From Pseudomonas akapageensis (GTDB lineage: Bacteria; Pseudomonadota; Gammaproteobacteria; Pseudomonadales; Pseudomonadaceae), in assembly GCF_011355085.1 (NCBI RefSeq), contig NZ_VXCP01000001.1:262285-326284 (forward strand): DNA of 64,000 nucleotides, written 5' to 3'. Position 1 is the stretch's first letter. Each line of letters starts with the position of its first letter. The translations under genes were made by a program, and so were the position numbers. Below the pieces are notes generated by a model, which worked only from the letters and a program-made list of their open reading frames with translations, made no database searches and was not told the origin of the DNA. This document shows, piece after piece, positions 20,343-30,056 of the stretch.

Positions 20343-22022
20343 TCAGCCCGTAATCATCGGCAGATTCAGTCCCTGCTCCTTGGCACAGTCGATCGCGATC
20401 TGGTAACCGGCATCGGCGTGACGCATGACACCGGTCGCCGGGTCGTTGTGCAGCACGCGGGCAATGCGCTCGGCCGCTTCATCGGTACCGTCACAGACGA
20501 TGACCATGCCCGAGTGCTGGGAGAAGCCCATGCCGACGCCGCCGCCGTGGTGCAGGGAAACCCAGGTCGCGCCGCTCGCGGTGTTGAGCAGGGCGTTGAG
20601 CAGTGGCCAGTCGGACACGGCGTCGGAGCCATCCTGCATCGATTCGGTTTCGCGGTTCGGGCTGGATACGGAGCCTGAGTCGAGGTGGTCGCGGCCGATC
20701 ACGATCGGAGCCGACAGCTCGCCGCTGCGGACCATTTCGTTGAAGGCCAGGCCCAGCTTGGCGCGCAGGCCCAGGCCAACCCAGCAGATACGCGCCGGCA
20801 GGCCCTGGAAGCTGATGCGCTCACGGGCCATGTCCAGCCAGTTGTGCAGGTGGGCGTCGTCCGGGATCAGTTCCTTGACCTTGGCGTCGGTCTTGTAGAT
20901 GTCTTCGGCGTTGCCCGACAGTGCGGCCCAGCGGAACGGACCGATACCGCGGCAGAACAGCGGACGGATGTAGGCCGGTACGAAGCCCGGGAAGTCAAAT
21001 GCGTTTTCCACGCCTTCTTCCTTGGCCATCTGACGGATGTTGTTGCCGTAGTCGAAGGTCGGGATGCCTTGCTTCTGGAAGTCGAGCATGGCCTTGACGT
21101 GAACAGCCATCGATTGCTTGGCGGCTTTCACCACGGCAGCCGGTTCGGTCACGGCGCGGTCACGGTACTGTTCCCAGGTCCAGCCAGCCGGCAGGTAGCC
21201 GTTGAGTGGGTCGTGGGCGCTGGTCTGGTCGGTAACCATGTCCGGGCGAACGCCACGACGCACCAGTTCCGGCAGGATTTCGGCGGCGTTACCCAACAGG
21301 GCAATGGAGATCGCCTTGCCTTCGGCGGTGTATTTGGCGATGCGGGCCAGCGCGTCGTCGAGGTCTTTGGCTTGCTCGTCGACATAACGGCTGCTCAGAC
21401 GGAAGTCGATACGGCTCTGCTGGCATTCGATGTTCAGCGAGCAGGCGCCGGCCAGGGTGGCAGCCAGTGGCTGGGCGCCGCCCATGCCACCGAGGCCTGC
21501 GGTCAGGACCCACTTGCCCTTGAGGTTGCTGTTGTAGTGCTGGCGACCGGCTTCGACGAAGGTTTCGTAGGTGCCCTGGACGATGCCCTGGCTGCCGATG
21601 TAGATCCAGCTGCCGGCGGTCATCTGACCGTACATGGCCAGGCCCTTGGCATCCAGTTCGTTGAAGTGTTCCCAGGTCGCCCAGTGCGGAACCAGGTTGG
21701 AGTTGGCGATCAGTACGCGCGGGGCGTTGCTGTGGGTCTTGAACACGCCGACCGGCTTGCCCGACTGCACCAGCAGGGTTTCGTCGTCATTGAGGTTGGT
21801 CAGGCTCTCGACGATCTTGTCGTAGCACGCCCAGTTACGCGCCGCGCGGCCAATGCCACCGTAAACCACCAGCTCTTTCGGGTTCTCGGCCACTTCCGGG
21901 TCGAGGTTGTTCATCAGCATGCGCAGCGGCGCTTCGGTCAGCCAGCTTTTGGCGGTCAGCTTGTTACCGCGAGCGGCACGGATTTCAACATCACGGAATT
22001 TGTTTTGAGCATTGTCGGTCAC
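20343..22022 (-). CDS. hutU: Urocanate hydratase
   Basis: 559 aa from GTG 22022 (GAGGAG 8 nt upstream). Urocanase signature: the NAD-binding [18 protein letters not shown] and [48 protein letters not shown] with the conserved Cys near residue 410, and [16 protein letters not shown]. It hydrates urocanate to imidazolonepropionate using tightly bound NAD+. It is the first gene of the long minus-strand operon; promoter, HutC operator and enhancer-like palindrome are in the 497 bp upstream. Confidence 0.97.
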   Translation of the reverse strand: MTDNAQNKFRDVEIRAARGNKLTAKSWLTEAPLRMLMNNLDPEVAENPKELVVYGGIGRAARNWACYDKIVESLTNLNDDETLLVQSGKPVGVFKTHSNAPRVLIANSNLVPHWATWEHFNELDAKGLAMYGQMTAGSWIYIGSQGIVQGTYETFVEAGRQHYNSNLKGKWVLTAGLGGMGGAQPLAATLAGACSLNIECQQSRIDFRLSSRYVDEQAKDLDDALARIAKYTAEGKAISIALLGNAAEILPELVRRGVRPDMVTDQTSAHDPLNGYLPAGWTWEQYRDRAVTEPAAVVKAAKQSMAVHVKAMLDFQKQGIPTFDYGNNIRQMAKEEGVENAFDFPGFVPAYIRPLFCRGIGPFRWAALSGNAEDIYKTDAKVKELIPDDAHLHNWLDMARERISFQGLPARICWVGLGLRAKLGLAFNEMVRSGELSAPIVIGRDHLDSGSVSSPNRETESMQDGSDAVSDWPLLNALLNTASGATWVSLHHGGGVGMGFSQHSGMVIVCDGTDEAAERIARVLHNDPATGVMRHADAGYQIAIDCAKEQGLNLPMITG

Positions 22023-22158
22023 GGAAAAGACTCCTCTAGCGATCAGTTCAAACCAGCCCGGGTCATGGGCAAGTGAGCCTGCGACGAGACAGGCGGAATT
22101 CGGTAAACAAGGAGAGTGAGCGGAGGATTTCCTGTTCACTCATACGCACACATCTTTA

Positions 22159-22172
22159 CTTGTACATACAAG
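22159..22172. promoter_or_regulatory. HutC operator of hutU
   Basis: CTTGTACATACAAG; its reverse complement CTTGTATGTACAAG is the sequence I recall as the P. putida hutU operator. It covers the start point predicted from the adjacent -24/-12 element, so HutC bound here would block initiation until urocanate releases it. Confidence 0.85.
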
Positions 22173-22176
22173 CATA

Positions 22177-22192
22177 TGCAATCAAGCGGCCA
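22177..22192 (-). promoter_or_regulatory. Sigma-54 promoter of hutU
   Basis: On the minus strand TGGCCGCTTGATTGCA: GG and GC separated by exactly 10 nt, with TTGCA at -12 (consensus TGGCAC-N5-TTGCA). It ends 5 nt before the HutC operator. Sigma-54 dependence of hutU under CbrB or NtrC is known in Pseudomonas. Confidence 0.7.
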
Positions 22193-22303
22193 ACTTGTAA
22201 TGCGAGGCCGATGAAAAACTGGAAATTGGCGGAAAAGCCTTATGGGACAAGGCGTTGGAGAGGATGGAAAACTTGTAGGAAATCGGATTGGTATGCCAGA
22301 GAA

Positions 22304-22351
22304 TTGTTACCGGGTGGCGACTTTGTGTCACCTTGGGGTGTTCGGTAACAA
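22304..22351. promoter_or_regulatory. Candidate CbrB enhancer site upstream of hutU
   Basis: TTGTTACCG at 22304-22312 and its exact inverse CGGTAACAA at 22343-22351, centred about 160 bp before the predicted hutU start. TGTTAC/GTAACA half-sites are those I recall for CbrB, the enhancer-binding protein that activates hut genes. The 30-nt gap is longer than the spacing I recall, so two separate sites are also possible. Confidence 0.55.
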
Positions 22352-22403
22352 ATTGCGCGAGGATGGTGCGGTGTTGAGTAGCAGACGATGCCATCGAGGC
22401 CAT

Positions 22404-22503
22404 CTCGTTCCCACGCTCCGCATGGGAATGCAGTCGGCTGACGCTCCAGCGTCATGACGCGGAGCGTCAGAGGAGGCATTCCCACGCGGAGCGTGGGAAC
22501 GAG
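22404..22503. repeat. Composite palindromic repeat, family 2, copy 2
   Basis: CTCGTTCCCACGCTCCGC...AATGC and the inverse GCATTCCCACGCGG...GGGAACGAG as ends, with inner GACGCTCCAGCGTC and GACGCGGAGCGTC. It lies 16 nt past the hutD stop. The rest of the 497-bp hutD-hutU gap holds the hutU control region; I see no supported gene in it. Confidence 0.85.
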
Positions 22504-22519
22504 AGGTGAAAGTGATCAG

Positions 22520-23098
22520 TCAGGCAGCGATCAGCTCGATCAGGCAGCATTTACCTGTCAGGACGATTTCCAGCACATCGTTGTTACCGCTCAGTTGCAG
22601 GCAATCGTACTCGCCCAGCACTTCTGCTTCGTGCTTGCCCAGTTCGACCTGAAGCTGTTCGGCAGCACTGAATACCAGCACAGTGCTGGCCGAGCTGAAC
22701 AAGCGCACCGGTTCGCGCACATCAAACCACTGCAGGCGCGCACGGTAACGCTCAGGCATATAGATCAGATTGAAATCACGTATCGCGCCACCCAGCAGGC
22801 TGCACGACACCGCGCTTTCGCCACGGAAGGCAAAGGCGTCGAAAGGCAACAATTTACGCGTGTGATGACCATCAACCCGCAAGATCATGCCATCGCCTTG
22901 CAAGACGGTGATGATGCGCTCGTAACCGGCGAAGCTGGAGAAACCACCGGATTCGGCGATATCGGCAATCGACAGCCGCCAGCCAAAGCCATCCAGGCCA
23001 GTGCCTGTGTCGCGGGTGATTTCTTCGGTGCTGCCACCGCCATTTTTCCAGGGCATGCGCGGGTAATCGGCCGCGCGCAGAACTTTCAACAGGCTCAT
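22520..23098 (-). CDS. hutD: HutD family protein
   Basis: 192 aa, cupin-fold HutD: LRAADYPRMPWKNGGGSTEE at the N-terminus (the WKNGGG motif), FGWRLSIADI, GYERIITVLQGDGM and NLIYMPERYRA. In P. fluorescens HutD has been proposed to bind formylglutamate or a related intermediate and act as a governor that limits hut expression. The ATG overlaps the hutC stop as ATGA, so hutC-hutD is a two-gene operon divergent from hutF. Confidence 0.94.
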   Translation of the reverse strand: MSLLKVLRAADYPRMPWKNGGGSTEEITRDTGTGLDGFGWRLSIADIAESGGFSSFAGYERIITVLQGDGMILRVDGHHTRKLLPFDAFAFRGESAVSCSLLGGAIRDFNLIYMPERYRARLQWFDVREPVRLFSSASTVLVFSAAEQLQVELGKHEAEVLGEYDCLQLSGNNDVLEIVLTGKCCLIELIAA

Positions 23099-23844
23099 TT
23101 ACTGAATCGTCCTTCCAAACGATGACGGGAACCGGGGTGGATCAAGCGCGCAGCGGTCACCGGCGTGCGGCCGGACCAGGTGCGCCGCCGTATCAGCAGG
23201 CAGGGCTCGCCCGGCTCGATCTGCAGCAGGCGGCACTCTTCGGGCTCGGCCAGAATCGCTTCGACCACGTGCTCGCCTTCGGTCAGTGGCGCCACCTGGG
23301 ACAGGTACGCGTACGGCGTCTGCAGGGTAAAGTCCTGCTTGAGGTATTCCGGGGCGACCACCGCATTGACGAAGCGATCTTCGATCTGCACCGGAATATC
23401 GTTTTCGTAATGCACGATCAGCGAGTGGAACACCCGTTGACCTTCGCGCATGTCCAGGGCCAGGGCGCGCTCGGAACCGGCAGCCTCTTCACCCAGGGTA
23501 ATGACCTTGCAGGTGTGGCGATGGCCGCGCGAGGCAATTTCATCGGCAATGTTGTGCACTTCGAACAGGGCGGACTGGGTCTTGGGTTCGGCAACGAAAG
23601 TGCCGACGCCTTGCATGCGCACCAGCAGGCCTTCTGCCGTCAACTCGCGCAAGGCGCGGTTGATGGTCATGCGGCTGAAGCCCAGCTGATTGACCAGCTC
23701 GCTTTCCGACGGCACACGATAGTGCGGCGGCCAGCTACCATTCTGGATCTGCAGGGTGATCATCTGCTTGACGCGGGCATACAAGGGCGCCGGACTATCA
23801 CCCATCTGGGCAACCAGCGCAGCAACGGCAGGCGGAGTCGGCAC
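23095..23844 (-). CDS. hutC: Histidine utilisation repressor HutC
   Basis: 249 aa from GTG 23844 (AAGGAA 5 nt upstream). GntR/HutC family: winged helix PHYRVPSESELVNQLGFSRM with TINRALRELTAEGLLVRMQG, then a UTRA effector domain (VHNIADEIASRGHRH, FHSLIVHYENDIPVQIEDRF, LLIRRRTW). It represses hut promoters and is released by urocanate. It probably also represses itself: a palindrome of the same type lies between hutC and hutF. Confidence 0.96.
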   Translation of the reverse strand: MPTPPAVAALVAQMGDSPAPLYARVKQMITLQIQNGSWPPHYRVPSESELVNQLGFSRMTINRALRELTAEGLLVRMQGVGTFVAEPKTQSALFEVHNIADEIASRGHRHTCKVITLGEEAAGSERALALDMREGQRVFHSLIVHYENDIPVQIEDRFVNAVVAPEYLKQDFTLQTPYAYLSQVAPLTEGEHVVEAILAEPEECRLLQIEPGEPCLLIRRRTWSGRTPVTAARLIHPGSRHRLEGRFSK

Positions 23845-23908
23845 GGGAATTCCTTGATCAAAAATTAAGATGACTAGCTTGCCGGAGTTTACCCAGCAGG
23901 CAAACGTC

Positions 23909-23924
23909 TGTATATGTATATACA
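23909..23924. promoter_or_regulatory. HutC operator in the hutC-hutF divergent promoter
   Basis: TGTATATGTATATACA, containing the perfect palindrome TGTATATACA (23915-23924), 28 nt before the hutF ATG. Related to the hutU operator by its TGTA...TACA ends. The AT-rich run probably overlaps the -10 region of one or both divergent promoters. Confidence 0.65.
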
Positions 23925-23951
23925 AATAAACACACGTTGAGGTGCCGATCG

Positions 23952-25316
23952 ATGCCCGCCTTCTTTGCCGAACGCGCTTTGTTGCCTAGTGGATGGGCTA
24001 ATAATGTCAGACTCGAGGTCGGCCCCGATGGCCGTTTGACTCAAGTCCAGGCCAACGCCGGCGCCGAGGGCGCCGAGCATATCCGCGGCCCTTTGCTGCC
24101 GGGCATGCCCAATCTTCACTCACATGCCTTCCAGCGTGCGATGGCTGGCCTTGCCGAAGTCGCCGGCAACCCGAACGACAGTTTCTGGACCTGGCGCGAC
24201 CTGATGTACCGCCTGGTCGGCAAGATCAGCCCGGATCAGCTCGGCGTCATCGCCCGCCAGTTGTACATCGAAATGCTCAAGGCCGGATATACCTCGGTCG
24301 CCGAATTCCATTACGTTCATCACGACACCGCCGGCAAGGCCTATGCGGACCCAGCCGAGCTGTCCCTGCGCATCAGCCAGGCTGCCACCGCCGCCGGTAT
24401 CGGCCTGACCCTCTGCCCCGTGCTGTACAGCCATTCCGGTTTCGGCGGCCAGGCGCCCAACGATGGGCAGCGCCGCTTCATCAACAGCACCGAGCAATAC
24501 CTGGACCTGCAGGCCCGCCTGGCCCCGCAGATCGCACAACAGCCCGCCCAGCAGCTTGGCCTGTGCTTCCACTCGCTGCGCGCGGTAACGCCCGAGCAGA
24601 TCGAACAGGTGCTGGCCGCCAGCGACAAGACCTGCCCGGTGCATATCCATATCGCCGAGCAACAGAAGGAAGTCGACGACTGCCTGGCCTGGAGCGGTCG
24701 TCGCCCGCTGCAGTGGCTGTATGAAAACACCGAGGTGGATCAGCGCTGGTGCCTGGTGCATGCAACTCACGCCAACAGTGAGGAAGTCAGCCTGATGGCC
24801 AACAGTGGTGCGGTCGCCGGCCTGTGCCTGACGACAGAAGCCAACCTTGGCGATGGCATCTTCCCGGCCGTTGAATTCCTGGCTCAGGGCGGTCGCCTGG
24901 GCATCGGCTCCGACAGCCATGTTTCCCTGAGCGTGGTGGAAGAGCTGCGCTGGCTGGAATACGGTCAACGCCTGCGCGACCAGCGCCGCAATCGCCTCTA
25001 TCGCCAGGACCAGCCCATGGTCGGGCGCACGCTCTTCGATGCGTCGCTGGTCGGTGGCGCACAGGCGCTTGGACAACCGATCGGCAGCCTGGCCATTGGC
25101 GAGCGCGCCGACTGGCTGGTGCTCGACGGCAACGATCCGTACCTGGCCACGGCCAGCGGCGATGCCATCCTCAATCGGTGGCTGTTCGCAGGCTCCGACA
25201 GGCAAGTGCGCGATGTACTGGTCAACGGCCGCTGGGTGGTGCGCGACGGACATCACGCCGGCGAAGAAGAAAGCGCCCGCGCCTTCACCCAGGTGTTGCG
25301 CGAGCTGCTGGACTGA
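23952..25316 (+). CDS. hutF: Formimidoylglutamate deiminase
   Basis: 454 aa from ATG 23952 (GAGG about 9 nt upstream). Amidohydrolase: MPNLHSHAFQRAMAGLAEV (HxH metal motif), SVAEFHYVHHD, HIHIAEQQKEVDDC, the His of LVHATHANSEE and GIGSDSHVSLSVVEELR. It converts N-formimino-L-glutamate to N-formylglutamate and ammonia, so HutF plus HutG define the five-enzyme route. Divergent from hutC; its stop is only 6 nt from the stop of the converging lipocalin gene. Confidence 0.96.
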   Translation: MPAFFAERALLPSGWANNVRLEVGPDGRLTQVQANAGAEGAEHIRGPLLPGMPNLHSHAFQRAMAGLAEVAGNPNDSFWTWRDLMYRLVGKISPDQLGVIARQLYIEMLKAGYTSVAEFHYVHHDTAGKAYADPAELSLRISQAATAAGIGLTLCPVLYSHSGFGGQAPNDGQRRFINSTEQYLDLQARLAPQIAQQPAQQLGLCFHSLRAVTPEQIEQVLAASDKTCPVHIHIAEQQKEVDDCLAWSGRRPLQWLYENTEVDQRWCLVHATHANSEEVSLMANSGAVAGLCLTTEANLGDGIFPAVEFLAQGGRLGIGSDSHVSLSVVEELRWLEYGQRLRDQRRNRLYRQDQPMVGRTLFDASLVGGAQALGQPIGSLAIGERADWLVLDGNDPYLATASGDAILNRWLFAGSDRQVRDVLVNGRWVVRDGHHAGEEESARAFTQVLRELLD

Positions 25317-25322
25317 CTCGGT

Positions 25323-25907
25323 CTACTTGGTAGTGGCGATGTTGGAGTCTGACACTCGCCAGATCAGCCGCTTGGTGTCGTACCCCTGCTGGCGCGCCTT
25401 GGCCAGCAGTTCCTCACGCACCAGCGGCGTCACCTGGGGCTTGCGCGAGAGCAACCACAGGTAGGTGCGGTTCGGGTTGCCGACCAACGCGGTCTGGTAG
25501 TCATCACCGATGTACAGCACCCAGTAGTCGCCCTTGACCACGCCCGGGGCCAGCTTCGAGAACCAGCTGTCGAACACTACCCAGAGCTTGTCGGCCTTGC
25601 CTGGTACCTGTGGTGTTGCAGTACCGGTCGCTTCTTCCAGCTTGCCCTCCATTGTCACGCAGCGGTTCAGGACGCCGACCGTGCCATCGTCTTTGAGCGT
25701 GTAATGGGCTTCGGACTGGGCACAGTCGCGCTGGAAGTACATGGGCATGCGCGCCAGCTCATACCATGTGCCCTGATAACGCTTCAGGTCGACCTTCGAA
25801 GCCGTCTTCGGCGGCACGGGACCGGTGCCCGAATTCGCGCACCCGGTCAGCAGCAAGGCTGCGAACACGCCACCGAGCAACAGGGACAGTGATCTGCCTA
25901 CACTCAT
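25323..25907 (-). CDS. blc: Lipocalin-family outer-membrane lipoprotein
   Basis: 194 aa. Signal peptide ending in the lipobox LLTGC (Cys about 23), then a lipocalin domain: VDLKRYQGTWYELARMPMYF (the GxW motif), GKADKLWVVFDSWFSK, GDYWVLYIGDDYQTALVG and the third motif RTYLWLLSRKP. The bacterial Blc family binds fatty acids or lysophospholipids at the outer membrane under envelope stress. The ATG overlaps the stop of the small lipoprotein gene upstream, so the two form an operon. Confidence 0.93.
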   Translation of the reverse strand: MSVGRSLSLLLGGVFAALLLTGCANSGTGPVPPKTASKVDLKRYQGTWYELARMPMYFQRDCAQSEAHYTLKDDGTVGVLNRCVTMEGKLEEATGTATPQVPGKADKLWVVFDSWFSKLAPGVVKGDYWVLYIGDDYQTALVGNPNRTYLWLLSRKPQVTPLVREELLAKARQQGYDTKRLIWRVSDSNIATTK

Positions 25908-26158
25908 TTCAAGCCCCCGCCGGAATAGATCAGGACCTCGTCACCGGCGTACTGGACACTAATGAATTGCTCTTCGTCACCCCAGGTGCAGCTGGAAAAA
26001 CCCAGGGCGCCCTTGCATTCCGTCGGGGTGCCCAGCAGCTTTTCGACTTCAGGCTTGGTCATGCCCGCCTTGAGCTTGGAATAGTTTTCCTGATTGATGT
26101 TGTTGCAGGCAGCCAGCAAAACGCACAGCGATACCAGGGCAAGGGAACGCAAAGACAT
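25904..26158 (-). CDS. Small BamE/SmpA-like lipoprotein
   Basis: 84 aa from ATG 26158. Signal peptide SLRSLALVSLCVLLAAC with lipobox LAAC, then NINQENYSKLKAGMTKPEVEKLLGTP, the signature of the BamE/SmpA-like (DUF3862) fold, with two further Cys (TECKGALGFSSCTWG). It probably sits in the outer membrane facing the periplasm. The YSKLKxGM start is that of DUF3862 rather than of BamE itself. Translationally coupled to the lipocalin gene; role unknown. Confidence 0.82.
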   Translation of the reverse strand: MSLRSLALVSLCVLLAACNNINQENYSKLKAGMTKPEVEKLLGTPTECKGALGFSSCTWGDEEQFISVQYAGDEVLIYSGGGLK

Positions 26159-26411
26159 GAAGGTCACTCCAGGACATGAGGGGGTAGGCACGGCCGTCTA
26201 CCAGAAGCTTAGAAGGGAAAAACCCGCTGTGGTTCCACCCTTCAAATCCTTTTCGTCACTGCAAGGCCCATAAAACGGCGCCTTTGGTCGGGTAACCCGT
26301 TGAGCCATTAATCTTTGACGTCAAACGGACGACATAGGTTGGCTACGTGCGCCCACAAGGCCGCAAGCGCTCCACTTCCTGTTGACCCGCCTCGTGCAGA
26401 CAGAACCCGCA

Positions 26412-28304
26412 ATGATCAAAAGTCTGAAATTCAGCCACAAGATTCTGCTCGCCGCCGCCCTTGTGGTGGCTGTCGCCTTTACCTGCTTCATCCTGTTCAA
26501 CGACTACCGTCAACGCCAGACACTGCACAGCAATACCGAGTCTTCAATGCAGGAGCTCGGCAGCCTGACCACCAGCAACATCCAGACCTGGCTGGACAGC
26601 CGCATCCAGCTGCTGCAGTCGCTCGCCCAGCAAATCGCCATCGATGGCAACGCCCCGGCGAGCCTTTCCCGCAGTGTTGGCCTGCCCGCCTACACCAGCA
26701 ACTTCCAGCTCAGCTATTTCGGCAGCCAGGATGGCGTGATGTTCTCCGTACCAGCCGGCAACCGACCGTCCGATTACGACCCACGGGCACGCGGCTGGTT
26801 CAAAGCGGCCAACGGCGCGCAACAGACGATCGTTACCGAACCCTACATCGCCACCTCATCCGGCAAGCTGGTCATCACCATTGCCACGCCCGTACGCCAC
26901 GATAATCAATTCATCGGCGTCGCCGGGGCGGATATCGACCTGTCCAGCGTCAGTGCGATCATCAATTCGCTCAGCTTCGGTGGCCATGGCCACGCCTTCA
27001 TCGTCAGCGCCGATGGCAAGATCCTGGTTCACCCGGACAACAAGCTGGTGCTGAAAAGTCTGACCGAGGCCTTCCCGACCAGCACTCCGCAAATCAGTGC
27101 CGGCATGAAGGAAGTCGAAGTCGACGGCCGCAAGCAGTTCATCTCCTTCACTCACGTCAACGGCATACCTTCGGCAGACTGGTATGTCGCCCTGGTGCTG
27201 GACCAGGACGCAGCCTTCGCGATGCTCAGCGAACTGCGCACCTCGGCCATCGTCGCCACAGTGATTGCCGTATTGATCATCATCGCTCTGCTTGGCGTGC
27301 TGATCCGCGTTCTGATGGAGCCCCTGCACATCATGGGCCGCGCCATGCATGACATCGCCGAAGGCGAAGGTGATCCGACCAAACGCCTGAGCATCCATGC
27401 TCACGATGAATTCGGCACCCTGGGCCACTCGTTCAACCGCTTCGTCGAGCGCATACACGAGTCCATCCGCGAAGTGTCTTCGGCGACCGGCCAGGTCAAT
27501 GAGGTAGCCTTGCGCGTGATCAGCGCCTCGAACTCCTCGATGCACAACTCGGACCAGCAGGCCAGCCGCACCAGCAGCGTCGCTGCAGCAATCAACGAGC
27601 TGGGTGCTGCCGCCCAGGAGATCGCCCAGAACGCCGCCCTCGCCTCCCAGCACTCCAGCGCCGCGCGCGGCCTCGCCGAGGATGGACAGCAGGTGGTCAA
27701 CCAGACGATCGAGGTAATGAATCAGCTGTCCGAGAAGATCAGCGATTCTTGCGGCAACATCGAAACGCTGAACACCAATACGGTCAACATCGGGCAGATT
27801 CTCGAGGTGATCAGCGGCATTTCCCAGCAGACCAATCTACTGGCGCTCAACGCAGCCATCGAAGCCGCACGAGCCGGTGAGGCCGGGCGCGGTTTTGCCG
27901 TGGTAGCCGATGAAGTGCGTAACCTGGCCCACCGCACCCAGGAGTCGGCGCAACAGGTGCAAAAGATCATCGAGGAACTTCAGGCTGGCGCACGTCAGGC
28001 GGTCGGCACCATGACCGAAAGCCAGAGCCAGAGTCAGCACAGTGTCGGCATCGCCAACCAGGCCGGAGAGCGCCTGGGGAGCGTGACCCAGCGAATCGGC
28101 GAAATCGACGGCATGAACCAGTCGGTTGCCACCGCGACCGAGGAGCAGACGGCCGTGGTTGAGTCGATCAATGTGGATATCACCGAGATCAACACGCTGA
28201 ATCAGGAAGGTGTGGAGAATCTGCAGGCGACCTTGCGGGCGTGCAATGACCTGGAGAATCAGGTGAATCGGTTGCAGCACCTGGTGGGTAGTTTCAGGAT
28301 CTGA
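26412..28304 (+). CDS. Methyl-accepting chemotaxis protein, dCACHE sensor for amino acids or related amines
   Basis: 630 aa from ATG 26412. TM1 (about 11-29), a periplasmic double-CACHE sensor (about 30-275), TM2 ([20 protein letters not shown]), HAMP, then the signalling domain with [20 protein letters not shown]. The sensor has most of the known amino-acid motif: Y122, R127, W129 and D174 (PctA Y121/R126/W128/D173 offset by one), but the PctA Tyr129 position is F130. It probably mediates taxis to amino acids or related amines such as GABA. The 253 bp before it hold no recognisable gene or clear sigma-28 site. Confidence 0.9.
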   Translation: MIKSLKFSHKILLAAALVVAVAFTCFILFNDYRQRQTLHSNTESSMQELGSLTTSNIQTWLDSRIQLLQSLAQQIAIDGNAPASLSRSVGLPAYTSNFQLSYFGSQDGVMFSVPAGNRPSDYDPRARGWFKAANGAQQTIVTEPYIATSSGKLVITIATPVRHDNQFIGVAGADIDLSSVSAIINSLSFGGHGHAFIVSADGKILVHPDNKLVLKSLTEAFPTSTPQISAGMKEVEVDGRKQFISFTHVNGIPSADWYVALVLDQDAAFAMLSELRTSAIVATVIAVLIIIALLGVLIRVLMEPLHIMGRAMHDIAEGEGDPTKRLSIHAHDEFGTLGHSFNRFVERIHESIREVSSATGQVNEVALRVISASNSSMHNSDQQASRTSSVAAAINELGAAAQEIAQNAALASQHSSAARGLAEDGQQVVNQTIEVMNQLSEKISDSCGNIETLNTNTVNIGQILEVISGISQQTNLLALNAAIEAARAGEAGRGFAVVADEVRNLAHRTQESAQQVQKIIEELQAGARQAVGTMTESQSQSQHSVGIANQAGERLGSVTQRIGEIDGMNQSVATATEEQTAVVESINVDITEINTLNQEGVENLQATLRACNDLENQVNRLQHLVGSFRI

Positions 28305-28309
28305 TTTTT

Positions 28310-28435
28310 GAAGGCCCTTTGGGCCTTATCGCGGGCAAGCCCGCTCCCACAGAGATCGACGGTATTCATAAATGGCCTGCCGGAACTCATCCCTGTGGGA
28401 GCTGGCTTGCCAGCGATCGGCCCGGAGGGCCGCAA
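28310..28435. repeat. REP pair
   Basis: Left unit AAGGCCCTTTGGGCCTT then GCGGGCAAGCCCGC and TCCCACAG; right unit inverted CTGTGGGA then GCTGGCTTGCCAGC, followed by CGGCCCGGAGGGCCG. It fills the gap between converging stops of the chemoreceptor and the DUF924 gene. Confidence 0.85.
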
Positions 28436-28439
28436 AGAT

Positions 28440-29042
28440 TCAGAACCGAGACCCAGGCTGACGTAAAAAAGCCACTTCCTCATCCGTAGACTCACGCCCC
28501 AGCACTGCATTGCGATGAGGAAACCGCCCAAACCGCTCGATGATCTTCTGATGCTTCTCGGCATAATCGAGATAATCGGCAAACAGCGCGTGCTCAAGCC
28601 CGAACTCATCGGGTAGCAGCTTCTGGTGGAGAGTTACCGAGAGGTTCTGCAGAGCCAGATCTTCGGCATGCTCGAGCACCAACAGGATAAAGGCCTGCTG
28701 CAAGGGCAAAAGCTGCTGCTCGCGCCCCTCGCCCAGTCCGAGGGTCACCAACGCCTGGGCACGACGATCACCGGCATAGGCCCTGGGCGTATCCCGGTAG
28801 ATCATTCGGGGCAGTTGATCGAGCAATAGAATCAAGGCCAGCCAGCCATGCGGGTCTTGCACCCATTCGGCCAATCCGCCAGCCAAAGCCTGATCGACCA
28901 GATCGCCAAAGCGCTCACGCGCCTCGGCATCCTGGCTATCACGCTTGCCGAACCACAACCTGCCCTGTTGCGCGGCCACTTCCTCTGGGCGTTCGGCTGA
29001 ACCAAACCACCAGTGCAGAAGCGGCTGCCAGGGCGCGGGCAT
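28440..29042 (-). CDS. DUF924 family protein
   Basis: 200 aa, full-length DUF924: N-terminal LLHWWFGS, LWFGKRDSQDAEARERFG, ALILLLDQLPRMIYRDTPRA and FGRFPHRNAVLGRESTDEE. Mostly helical, TPR-like fold, soluble, function unknown. The ribosome site AAGGAG overlaps the end of fbp (3-nt gap), so it is expressed with fbp. Confidence 0.9.
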   Translation of the reverse strand: MPAPWQPLLHWWFGSAERPEEVAAQQGRLWFGKRDSQDAEARERFGDLVDQALAGGLAEWVQDPHGWLALILLLDQLPRMIYRDTPRAYAGDRRAQALVTLGLGEGREQQLLPLQQAFILLVLEHAEDLALQNLSVTLHQKLLPDEFGLEHALFADYLDYAEKHQKIIERFGRFPHRNAVLGRESTDEEVAFLRQPGSRF

Positions 29043-29045
29043 GGT

Positions 29046-30056
29046 TTACTCCTTGTGGTAACCGGTCACGCGCTCGACTTCCTGTTTGGAACCGAGGAAT
29101 ACCGCCACGCGCTGGTGCAGGCCTTCAGGGTTGATATCGAGAATGCGCTGGTGGCCGTCGGTGGAAGCACCACCGGCCTGCTCGACCAGGAACGACATCG
29201 GGTTGGCTTCGTACATCAGGCGCAGTTTGCCAGGCTTGGATGGCTCGCGGGCATCGCGCGGGTACATGAACAGACCGCCACGGGTCAGAATGCGATGCAC
29301 GTCGGCCACCATCGAGGCGATCCAGCGCATGTTGTAGTTCTTTTTCAGCGGGCCGGTCTCGCCTGCCAGCAGCTCGCCAACATAGCGCTGCACCGGAGCT
29401 TCCCAGTGACGCTGGTTGGACATGTTGATGGCGAACTCGGCGGTGGTTTCCGGGATGGTGATGTTCTCGTGGGTCAGCACGAAGCTGCCCATTTCACGGT
29501 CCAGGGTGAAACCTTTGACGCCGTCGCCCAGGGTCAGGATCAGCATGGTCTGCGGGCCGTAGATGGCGTAGCCGGCAGCGACCTGCTGGGTGCCCGGTTG
29601 CAGGAATGCTTTCTCGTTCAGGGTTTCGTTCTGGCTCAGGTGCTCGTTGGGGCAACGCAGAACCGAGAAGATGGTGCCGACCGAGACGTTGACGTCGATG
29701 TTCGACGAACCGTCCAGCGGGTCGAATACCAGTAGATAGGCGCCTTTGGGGTATTTACCCGGGATCTGGTAGGCATTGTCCATTTCTTCGGACGCCATGC
29801 CGGCCAGGTGGCCGCCCCATTCGTTGGCTTCGAGCAGGATCTCGTTGGAGATCACGTCGAGCTTCTTCTGCACTTCACCTTGTACGTTTTCGGTGCCCAT
29901 GCTGCCCAGCACACCACCCAACGCACCTTTGGATACGGCGTGGCTGATCTCCTTGCATGCACGCGCCACCACTTCGATCAGGAAGCGCAGATCGGCAGGA
30001 GTATTGTTGCTACGGGTCTGCTCAATCAAATAGCGACTCAGGGTAACGCGGGACAT
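29046..30056 (-). CDS. fbp: Fructose-1,6-bisphosphatase class 1
   Basis: 336 aa. Class-1 FBPase signature [20 protein letters not shown] with metal-binding Asp residues, the upstream [11 protein letters not shown] acid residues, and the C-terminal [15 protein letters not shown] substrate loop. It hydrolyses fructose-1,6-bisphosphate to F6P for gluconeogenesis, needed in Pseudomonas growing on amino acids and organic acids. It precedes DUF924 in one operon. Confidence 0.97.
   Translation of the reverse strand: MSRVTLSRYLIEQTRSNNTPADLRFLIEVVARACKEISHAVSKGALGGVLGSMGTENVQGEVQKKLDVISNEILLEANEWGGHLAGMASEEMDNAYQIPGKYPKGAYLLVFDPLDGSSNIDVNVSVGTIFSVLRCPNEHLSQNETLNEKAFLQPGTQQVAAGYAIYGPQTMLILTLGDGVKGFTLDREMGSFVLTHENITIPETTAEFAINMSNQRHWEAPVQRYVGELLAGETGPLKKNYNMRWIASMVADVHRILTRGGLFMYPRDAREPSKPGKLRLMYEANPMSFLVEQAGGASTDGHQRILDINPEGLHQRVAVFLGSKQEVERVTGYHKE

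Noticed and set aside
22073..22348. 91-codon open frame upstream of hutU on the plus strand
   Set aside because: It runs through the sigma-54 promoter, HutC operator and enhancer palindrome, has no ribosome site or recognisable sequence, and has atypical codon use.
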